DNA of 64,000 bases, from assembly GCA_963556145.1 (NCBI GenBank), contig OY744462.1, forward strand, positions 5,084,001 to 5,148,000, in the 5' to 3' direction. The first letter of the stretch is position 1. Every line of letters starts with the position of its first letter. Source of the DNA: Hygrocybe punicea. Lineage: Eukaryota > Basidiomycota > Agaricomycetes > Agaricales > Hygrophoraceae. Made by a program: the position numbers and the translations under genes. Below are positions 55,538 through 64,000 of this stretch, piece by piece. Under the pieces are notes generated by a model. The model had not been told where the DNA came from, made no database searches, and saw nothing but the letters and a program-made list of their open reading frames with translations.

Positions 55538-56227
55538 ATGCCGCCTTCTCCATCACCACCACCACCACCACCACAACCGCCACAACCGCCACCACCGCCA
55601 CCGCCAGCACGAGCAGCTCAGGTCGTTTTCTCCAGCGATGTAAAAAACATGGACGCGTGGGCCAGGCGCACTGGCATACCTCTCACCACAGCTGAAGCAC
55701 TAGGAGCCACGTACGCCCGAGCCCACCGCTGGCTGCTATCCTTGAAGACGCAACTTATCCAACATTATAATTGGAATGAATCTCGCCAGTCTGATCGCCG
55801 CCTTCTCTTTTCCCTCGACACTCCTTCCATATGGCGGTCGGCAGCGGGTCTACCTGCCAGCCCTAGTTTGACATTACAACTTCCACTTCATGCCGGCTCC
55901 TTTTTCTCGCCAGATCGACGGGTCCAGTGGGAGATGGTCTTCCATAGCGATATTTTTCAAACCAACCGAAAACTTTGTCCACCCATCAACGATCTCCTTA
56001 GCCTAATCCAGTGTCTTCTGACTGGCATGGTCACAGTGGTCTTTGAGGAGAATCTCCAGGAGGGTGTATACAGGACTACTCGCGGTCTACCTTCGGTGGA
56101 ATGGGTCAACGCAAATGAAACAGCCCTCATCGACATCTTTGGGGCTTCTCACTTCAAGGATTTACGGAAGGCATGTAGCAATATGGCAGCGTCTTATAAA
56201 CTCGACGTCGTATCCCACCAGCGTTGA
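55538..56227 (+). CDS. Intronless proline-rich orphan protein
   Basis: Not recognised. A single 690-nt open frame, 229 aa. Residues 1-24 are a poly-Pro/Gln run ('PPPPPPQPPQPPPPPPP'). The rest is globular-looking ('DAWARRTGIPLTTAEALGAT', 'FSLDTPSIWRSAAGLPASPS', 'DRRVQWEMVFHSDIFQTNRK', 'HFKDLRKACSNMAASYKLDV'). No signal peptide or membrane segment was seen. It is the only gene of this size in the window without an intron. The start is the first ATG. It may be a young or lineage-specific gene; expression is unproven. Confidence 0.55.
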   Translation: MPPSPSPPPPPPQPPQPPPPPPPARAAQVVFSSDVKNMDAWARRTGIPLTTAEALGATYARAHRWLLSLKTQLIQHYNWNESRQSDRRLLFSLDTPSIWRSAAGLPASPSLTLQLPLHAGSFFSPDRRVQWEMVFHSDIFQTNRKLCPPINDLLSLIQCLLTGMVTVVFEENLQEGVYRTTRGLPSVEWVNANETALIDIFGASHFKDLRKACSNMAASYKLDVVSHQR

Positions 56228-56777
56228 CACTGCCATCCGCTGTCGACGACTGCGTACGCCCATTCTGTTTCACGTTCTTGCACTTGTCCAATATTATACT
56301 CGTTCTGCACACATCAACCATGTTTATTTTCTGGTCATTTAGCTTGCTTGCCCACCCGCCATTTACTCCACACCGCTTTCATCAGACATTTATTTAGATC
56401 ACGGTATTGACCACTCCAACCCATATATTATTGTCCTATTACCATTACCATTGCATCTCGCCTTTCATCGTATCTAATTCATTTATCTTCTATGTATATT
56501 ACCCGTAATAGAAGCAAACCCATACCTCTTGGTGCTGCCCGGTGGTTAACAGCCAGGTTGCAAATGGGGTCCCTCTGAAAGGCCGCCGCATTCACTGTTT
56601 CTCCGTGAAAGATGTGATGGCCACTTTCTGTTTGACAGGAGATGAGCGCTGAGCTTTGGCGGCCTTCATGAAATTGTGTATTATGTAATATTATAATTAA
56701 TTAATTAATTTTGGCTTGACTATTCCGGCCCGGGCAATTGCCACGTCTCGTTGACGAACTTCGTCTTTGCCTTGGAC
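56228..56777. other. Intergenic upstream of MAP1
   Basis: No gene. Contains a TTAATTAATTAATTAATT run near 56697-56712, about 70 bp before the MAP1 start codon. Confidence 0.5.
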
Positions 56778-58644
56778 ATGACTTCAGCCGTTCTTTGTCA
56801 GAATTCAAATTGTCTCAACGGGAATCCCCCTTCTCGGTTGGAGTGTCCCACTTGCAACAAGTATGCGCTGGGGGCAGGTTTTCTCACATTGGTCTGACTG
56901 GTCACCCTTGTGCAGGTTAGGAATCCGAGGTTCCTTTTTCTGCGGGCAAGAATGCTTCAAGTCGGGTTGTGAGTTCTCTTGCTTCGATTTGAGTTTCCGG
57001 CCGCTCAATGTATTCAGGGGTGAGTGTTGGAGAAATGATCGATAGCTACTCGATTCGTCATATTTCTTGTTAGAAAACACACAAAATGGTTCATAACATA
57101 GCTCAACAAGGTTCCGTCGACGGCTCCGCTACTCAAGGTAATTTTGTTATGTAGCTTTCGATTTCCAGCTCAAGTTGACTCCCCGTAGCGGCAGATCAAT
57201 CCTACAATCCCTTTCCTTCATACAATTTTACTGGCTTCCTTCGACCTGCCTACCCTCTCTCTCCGAAACGTGCTGTACCGGACCATATACCGCGGCCAGA
57301 TTATGCTGAAAATGGTAAGTGCCAATGACAGCGAGGTGTGGTGATATATTTCTCTGGTCTCCAGGTATACCCATCTCGGAAAGCAAGCGTACGGGCCAGC
57401 CGCCCCGTTTGTTGAGCCAGGAAGAGCAAGAAAAAATGCGGGTCGTATGTCGGGTACGTCTCAGATCATGACCAGCCATTCCATTGGGAAAAGGGGATTT
57501 CTTGAGTGTCTCGATCAGCCAAGGCAGCTAACGTCCTATCCTGTGATATGTTAGCTAGCACGAGAAGTTCTAGACATTGCGGCGTCGCATATACGACCTG
57601 GAATTACCACGGATGCGCTCGACGAGATTGTGCACAATGCAACCATTGAAAGGAATGCATACCCTTCTCCACTGAATTATCGGAACTTTCCCAAGTCGGT
57701 TTGCACGTACGCTTGACCAGTCAAATGTTACCCTTTCGCAAGTGACTCACACAGATGATAAACACCAGGTCTGTAAACGAAGTCATCTGCCATGGAATTC
57801 CTGATCAACGGAAATTGCAGGATGGGGATATAATCAACATCGGCATGACTGTCCACCTCTTCCCATCTCCATCTTGCTGATTTTTTGTTCTACCTACGTA
57901 GATGTGACCGTTTACTACAACGGTTCGTCTATTTTTATCAATATACTGGTCAATGCTCACTCTCGTTTCTAGGTTTTCATGGCGATCTCAATGAGACGTA
58001 TCCTGTCGGCACAATTGGTGACGAATCAAAGAAACTCATTCGGACTGCTCGAGAGGCTCTGGATGAAGCCATTAAACTGTGCAAACCGGGTGCTCTGTTC
58101 CGTGACCTAGGAAAAACTATGCAAGTTTCCCCTCGACACGATTTTTGTTCTCAGCTAATACTGGATATAGAGAAGCGGTGGCTCGACCGAATGGCTGTGC
58201 GGTGGTGCGAACATACACTGGTCATGGAATCAACGATCTCTTTCACTGTGCCCCCAATGTACCGCACTATGCAAAGAATAAAGCCATTGGCACTATGAAA
58301 CCTGGAATGGTAATTTAACTTACTTCTGGGTGCTCCGGACTTGAACAAGTGTTTCTAGGTATTCACGATAGAACCAGTGCGCGTAATTCATGATACCACC
58401 TGTGTATCTTGACCGATGTTTCTTGTCGCAGATGATCAATTTGGGAAATAGCTGGGGAGAGGTTCACTGGCCCGACAATTGGACTGCTACAACTGTTGAC
58501 GGGAAAAGGAGTGCACAATTTGAGGAAACATTGTTGTGAGCCTTCATCACCCCATTATGATGAGATATCCCTATTCACCGTATCGGTAGGATCACTGAAA
58601 CAGGAGTTGACGTGCTGACTGCTGGTACAAAGAGAGACCTGTGA
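56778..58644 (+). CDS. MAP1: Methionine aminopeptidase type 1
   Basis: Cytosolic, ribosome-associated enzyme removing initiator Met. Exons: 56778-56860, 56916-56968, 57018-57019, 57074-57137, 57189-57314, 57365-57453, 57555-57706, 57769-57842, 57902-57922, 57973-58120, 58171-58309, 58359-58376, 58432-58535, 58590-58644; 1128 nt, 375 aa. Seen: amino zinc-finger ('[10 protein letters not shown]', '[10 protein letters not shown]', '[20 protein letters not shown]'), then the pita-bread fold with metal ligands in '[16 protein letters not shown]' (two Asp), '[10 protein letters not shown]' (His), 'FTIEP' (Glu) and 'FEETLL' (Glu). A 2-nt exon (GG, 57018-57019) completes the Trp codon and restores the frame. 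Introns 57843-57901 and 58121-58170 have GC donors. Exons of 21 and 18 nt are also present. Confidence 0.93.
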
Positions 58645-59146
58645 AGCGTGGTTGATTATCGAAGGATGCGAATATAGCGATCGATACGTTTCCCTCCCTT
58701 GGTGTTTGTCATTTGTTCTCTGGTTAATTGACAATTGTCACGCCGATGTGGATCCTCAAGGGTCGTGTAGCTCATCGAACCATATATCATCACGAAACGC
58801 ATGCCTCTTTGTTTACTGGAAGGCGAGTGAAAACAACTAAACTGCAGTAAGTAATTGGTCGGTGTTTGGCGGGACAAGTCGATGACGACGTGGTCTTAAG
58901 ATCCACTTTGACAATAAAGTGGATGCATCATATTGTAATAATGGCTAATGCACATGGTCAAACTCACAATGGAGCTGCATGCGAAATTCTATAGAAAGCC
59001 GAACTTACACAGGGACCCGACTAGAAGCAAATAAGTTTGTATTGGTGGATGATACAGATTTGATAGTGATGACGAGGGCTTCTCTGGTAAAAAAATATGT
59101 ACATCGGGAAATACTTTACCAATGGTACGGCTGACTCGCGATCAAA
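58645..59146. other. Convergent intergenic region
   Basis: 3' flanks of MAP1 (+) and the GPAT gene (-). No gene seen. Confidence 0.55.
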
Positions 59147-61974
59147 CTATTCCTGATGAGCATGCTCCCCTTCACTTTGTCTCATTTCATCGTTTAGGTC
59201 GAGCGTAACGTTTTCAAATGGTTCTTGACGATCCACTGCGGCAATTCGCTCGACCCGGACGCGGTCGGAAAGACTCCGTTTTCGGTCGCGATGACCCTGA
59301 CGAAAGTGCAGTCCGTCCAGATCAGCCGTCGAGCTGGAGTGATTAGAAGACAATTGGGAAGGGGTTGGCGCAGGGACACCCAATGACCCAGATGACCCAG
59401 ATGGAGCTGTCGTCATACGCAGTCGCTGCAAATCTGCGTATGAACTTTGTCGACTACGGGCTTTCTGTGTGAGAGGATCCAGTTGTTCAATCACGTTGTC
59501 GTAATCGCCTGCGTCCTCGTCGTCTGTGACGTCTGGTGTTCCCTCCGTGCTATGTTCATGACTTGGTCCTCCCCAAGCGCTGGTTCCACGGTCGGCACTA
59601 CGACTCCAACCAAAAAGCCGCTCGTCAATCCACGTCTGAACAGAGTGAGAGTACTGATCGTTTCAGAGATGGGGCAGGAGCTCACCATGGGGTGAATAAG
59701 TAGACTACCTTGGGCATCCACTGCACCAGTTCCGCTTTTGCGTCGCCATATACCGGGAGTTCCACTGGATGGCGGAACACTAGCAGATGGAACAAGAATG
59801 CGCCACTGTTGTACAAAGTGTCAGATGATATACCTACCATCTAAGCAAAGGCAGCACGCAAACCTCATCGAAATTGTCATACATTTTTGGCCCAAATTCG
59901 TTGATCAGATCGGCCACTTCGTTCGCGAGATGAATCCTCATTGCCTTGAGTTTATCCAGTGACCGCTGCTGTCCGGGAACCAACGCAACAATCAAGGGCC
60001 TCAACGATCTGTGCTGGCGATAAGCCACACATGTCACAAATTTTCGGTCGCTTACTTCAAAACGTCGACTCCAGCCTCGCCAAATTTTAACGCCGCAAAA
60101 TTCATAAATGGCAAGGCAACAATGACGAGGAATGGTGTCAGTATTCTCCATTTCAACGGGGCTCTGGCTTTTATGGAAACGAGAGTGGCGAGGAATGCAT
60201 AAAATGCATAAAGAACCGGAGCAACGCCAAGAGAAATGAGGACTTTCCAAGTTGCCAGGACATCCCGTCCAGCTACTTTCACTGCAGACGCTGCAAGGGC
60301 CTCTGTAAAGAAAACGTAGTAGATGTAGATAGCAGTGGATATTTGATTAGTTAATACCTTTTGCTTTATTTCTTGAGATAACTGCCGCCAAGATAAACAT
60401 TGGTCCGTTTAGGATGGTGCCAGGTAACGCGAGCATAGTCCAGACTAAAAGAAGACAGATGCGATATATGAGAAGACTTAACGTCTTCCAGCTTGCCTTT
60501 TGCGCTCGAGGAACCTAACACAGGGGGATAAATCTGTCATGGACAAGTGCCTGAACCGTGACTTACTTGGTGGTCTCGCAGGCCCAAGTCCCTGACTAGA
60601 CGATTATACTTGAGGACATCAGTGCGAAGCTTCTGCACACGTGGGACGTCCTTGAAATGGACGTATGCTTGCAGTAAACGCCTATTGAGTTCAACTACTT
60701 GGCCTAGTGTCAAGTGCTGCCCGGGAGTCTTATACAGACGCCGAACAGCTTGGATGAGCTATCAAACATGAGTGAAGTCAACAGAGGATATGGTTGGTAA
60801 CTCTTTCTAAAATGTACCATGAGTGTATCGTAATCTGGGGCTCTGATGGTAACGGTCTTGAGGCCGTCGTAAATGAGGTCCAAAAATTTGGCGACTGCAT
60901 CTCTCTTCTGAGTACCTCCTTCCTTGAACATCGTCACCAATTCAGGAGGGACGTCCATGGCAGTGCCAAACTCAACAACAGCACGGGATCGAAACCTGTG
61001 GGCGTGAAAGTATGATAGGCCAACGGGTATTATCTTGACTTGAACGCTCGGATCGTTCGCCATTGCTCCCAGAGCCAACACAGACACCCCTGCTTTGAGG
61101 GGAAGCAGGTCGGTGCGGTCATGGCTACCACCTAGATTACCATAAATAGTCTGCTTGATCTCCACAATTCTTCGTTTACGCAACTCACCTTCAGGGAAGA
61201 TGCCAATACATCCACCTTCCTTGAGGCACTGATAAACATAGCGGTACATTTGCTGTTGGTCGACGAATGGCAGTACTTTGAATTCTAGGCCACTTTCACC
61301 TTTCTCTCGCAATTCAGAAATTTTCTCCCGGATTCTTGCGGTGCCTTTACCACTATCACCACCGAACTCCCGTTTGATCCTTAATTCCGTGTTCGAAATC
61401 ACCTCCGCTACCTCTGCTACGGCGGAGTTCACTGATTTGGAGAGCATTATTTGCATTCTTGGGGTGAATTCAGAGGAAAAGTTGGTGCCTTCACCCAACA
61501 CTAAGAAGGGATCACTCGGGGATAGCCAGACACGACCCGTGCCAAGTTTGGCGTCGTCTGCTGCACGAGCGACGGGGACTTGGTGTGGTGTCAGCCCATA
61601 GAAGCGTGATACTCGAGAATACTAGAGAATACTCACTACTCCCCATGAGCCGAGCGAAAAAGCCAACAAATTTCCTATTCATACTTGATGCTGCCGTAAG
61701 GAATTGCACACGACGATGCGTTTCGCGGTGTACCTCTGAGCTGAGCAGGATTGGATCAAGAAACTGAACTTGCGTAAGTCTATCGTCCGAAACGCAAGGG
61801 GGACAAACTTGCTTGGTTGTGGTGGGGAGCACCTGCAAAGATGACAGGACCATCCCGAGGAATGTTGAATGCACCTCTTGGGCGAACTTCTCTGAAGAAT
61901 ATTTGGGTTACCAGCCTCCAAAATAATAGGGCAGTGTCGTAAGTGAGCTTGGAGTCGTCAGCCAAGGAGACCAT
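59147..61974 (-). CDS. SCT1: Glycerol-3-phosphate acyltransferase (SCT1/GPT2 type)
   Basis: ER-membrane sn-1 acyltransferase that starts glycerolipid synthesis (glycerol-3-phosphate or dihydroxyacetone phosphate as acceptor). Exons on -: 61974-61813, 61763-61637, 61578-61189, 61131-60818, 60758-60567, 60514-60358, 60302-60056, 60008-59864, 59805-59686, 59635-59147; 2343 nt, 780 aa, close to yeast Sct1. Seen: HX4D motif in 'HHNQFLD' (His52-Asp57), 'FPEGGSHDRTDLLPLKAG' (block III), 'VKIIPVGLSYFHAHRFRSRA' (block IV), membrane segments near 'LLVWTMLALPGTILNGPMFI' and 'FLVIVALPFMNFAAL', and a Ser-rich acidic tail. Intron 1 (61764-61812) uses a GCAAGT donor. The 57-nt intron 3 is 3n and stop-free. 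Confidence 0.93.
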
Positions 61975-62210
61975 GGCAGCGATCCGCTTGCTTGAAGTTC
62001 GAGAAGAGAAACTAATTAGCGTCACGTCGTCACGTCTATAACGCGGATGTCAAAACAACGCCAAATTTCAATGCGATAATAAGGCGATATAAGGTGACTA
62101 TTATTTGAGTATGCTCTACGGGCAAGGCAAGGTGCAGCGTACAGAAATACAGAGCAGAATGAAATGTTCGAAAGCGAGATACTTGCACAAAATTAACTAG
62201 AGGATGATTG

Positions 62211-64000
62211 TCACGGTGGTGGTGGCGACACAGTGGGCGTAGTTCGACCATGGGAAGAGCCGTTGCTAGTGGTACTCGATCTGTATTGAAAGATATCATG
62301 CAGCCTGTGCAACTTTTCTTGAGTCCTAGCACTTTCTGTGCTGCTCAATCGTCGTGATGTAACATCGACTTTGTTACTGATAGACGAATCCGATGTTGGT
62401 TCTTGGTTGGATTCCAGTTCTGACCAATACCCCCATGAGAATTCACAACCAGGAATACAAGGATGGTGTACGAACTTGAAAGGGTGTCAGCAACAGCCAC
62501 GTTTCTTTCCTGATCTTCTGCTGCTCGACTGGCTAAGGCACGGTTGATATATTTCCGGAATGCGGCACCTGTTGACTCTAGCATCTTCTCCACTCGGGGT
62601 CTCTTGTGAGGGTGAGCCTTCAAGAAGTGATGAAGCTCTGTGATGCCTTCCTTATGCAGAGCTCCTGTCGTTTCGCTGGAGATATTGCCGATAATGCTCA
62701 GCAATTGGGCGTCCGGGTCCGGTTCCTCAGCGGTTGGGGCACACGGTGCGTGCCCGTTGAGGGAAGCCGAGCTAGGACTCGTTCTGTGACTAGGTACAGA
62801 ATGATGATGGGCCAGAGATGCAATCGAAGATGCGGTTTCTTGTGGGGATATAGGTCGACTAGAAGTTGGGGAGGCAGGTCGAGCGATCTGGTCGTTGGAT
62901 GGCCAATTCCGCCGCGCTGGAAGCACCGTTCCAGCTCGTGCATTGGAATTGAGTATCCGATATACGTATGGATACACGATCGTTGCGGACGGATCGTCGA
63001 AGGAAGCAGAGAGCAGGTCGTAAACCTCGTCTCCATGATGGGCTGCCACGGAATGTTGGTAAGTAAAAATCGTTACGCTATCAAGGACTCACCAACAACA
63101 TGTTGAATGATAACTTTGATGGTTCGCAAAGGCATGTCTCCACAGGGAACCTTATTCGTTGCCCGAGCGCGCCATTCATTTGGAGGAACCGATTGTAAGA
63201 AATGTTCGATGGCGGGGAATAGCTCAACGGGATCGAGGTGTTGTTCGCTCAGATCTTGCGGGATGTTCCTTGCTAGTTTCCACACACATTTCAACACAAG
63301 TTCGGCGACCCTGGATTCCTTAGAATCTGCCAAGGTACCATTGCTCGGAAACGGTTTCACAATTTGAAGCAGTAGTGCAAAAAGCGCTCTGCGAAAATAA
63401 GTGGTCAATCCCTTGCAAGTTTCGCCCCCTAGAATAACATACCGAAATATAGACATCCGTCTCCCTGTTGCGAATAATCGCAGGATAATCATATTAATAA
63501 AGCGAGACAAATCTTTCACTTTCTTGACATGACTATCGTCCGTCTCAAGAAGGCGTAAAGTCAATTCCTCCAACAGCGATGTTAGGATGTCCACGGTTAA
63601 AGACTCGGCAAGGAAAGGATGGTCGCAGAAATTATTCAGCGTTTGAATAAGGTGTTTTGCCAACCTGAAGTTTTCGTCTGGGACAAGATCGTCAGGTCGA
63701 TCAAAAACATGCGCCATCTGGAGGGTTATGGTTTCTATTAAGCCCTCCGTATGCTCGGCCAATTCACGGTAATGAGAGGATGAGGGACCAGCCTCTGGTC
63801 CAACGGCTAAAATTTTCTGAATCCTTTTTAAAGCGTCAACACTTCGGGTAGGGTCGCTACTGAGAATACTCGAGATGGTGACCGTTATATCATCTGAGCC
63901 TTCTGTTCGCAGGATATCAGAAGCAACAGGGATGACAACCTCCTTCGGCGGGTTGGCAGACGGAATACCGTTTGCTATTGACGGATCGTTGGAGGACAGA
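62211..64000 (-). CDS. STU2: XMAP215/Stu2/Alp14 microtubule polymerase, 3' part
   Basis: Carboxy part of a Dis1/XMAP215 microtubule plus-end polymerase; the gene continues beyond the window edge. Exons on -: 64000-63443 (partial), 63388-63093, 63042-62476, 62419-62211 (stop). Seen: HEAT/TOG-like helices ('ENFRLAKHLIQTLNNFCDHP', 'HVKKVKDLSRFINMIILRLF', 'ELVLKCVWKLARNIPQDLSE'), the family segment 'NEWRARATNKVPCGDMPLRT' and 'IKVIIQHVVAHHGDEVYDLL', then 'LSIIGNISSETTGALHKEGI' and 'ELHHFLKAHPH'. The Ser/Pro tail is 'KLHRLHDIFQYRSSTTSNGS'. The three introns are 50-56 nt, GT-AG. Tandem with the GPAT gene: 236 bp from this stop to the GPAT start codon. Confidence 0.9.

Overview
The window looks like nuclear DNA of a basidiomycete, most likely an Agaricomycete. 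Protein genes are dense and cut by many 47-66 nt introns. The gene families are fungal (GT48 beta-glucan synthase, UPF0658, GIR2, SCT1-type GPAT, eIF2B alpha). The repeats are Ty3/gypsy elements whose decay is concentrated at CpG. All gene models were spliced by eye from donor/acceptor sites, reading frame and family conservation. For most genes the spliced length is an exact multiple of three.

Region 1 (1-16.5 kb) is a repeat island. It holds low-complexity purine/pyrimidine DNA (180-850), a 1.3 kb satellite of about 34-bp units (1290-2610), and remnants of a gag-only element family on both strands (2.6-4.7, 5.4-6.2 plus 13.3-13.8, and 14.1-15.8 kb). A full-length 7.1 kb Ty3/gypsy element (6216-13297) has 155-bp LTRs and a 4-bp CCGG target duplication. 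It sits inside an otherwise open gag-like ORF, and is itself interrupted by a 530-bp foldback element. Two small inverted-repeat elements lie between the island and the first gene.

Region 2 (16.8-32.8 kb): FKS1 beta-1,3-glucan synthase and an FHIP-family protein on +; then DNAJC9-like, PAP2 phosphatase, UPF0658 Golgi membrane protein and a SET methyltransferase on -.

Region 3 (32.8-50 kb): an SDR oxidoreductase (+), a 1332-aa disordered protein (-), a 484-aa unknown (-), an alpha/beta hydrolase (+), GIR2/RWDD1 (-), mitochondrial ribosomal protein bS21m (+), an uncharacterised multi-exon gene (+) and a cyclin (-).

Region 4 (50-64 kb): a 2.6 kb stretch without a confident gene, eIF2B alpha (-), a doubtful small gene, an intronless proline-rich unknown (+), methionine aminopeptidase 1 (+), a glycerol-3-phosphate acyltransferase (-) and the 3' part of an XMAP215/Stu2 gene (-) running off the edge.

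The genes are housekeeping and do not form one pathway. Themes are cell wall and lipid synthesis, translation (eIF2B alpha, GIR2, bS21m, MAP1) and cytoskeleton/trafficking (FHIP, Stu2). The most unusual signals are microexons of 9, 3 and 2 nt needed to complete conserved proteins, several GC-AG introns, divergent start codons only 13 and 34 bp apart, a rewritten echinocandin hot spot in FKS1, and a CpG-decay signature throughout the nested transposon island.
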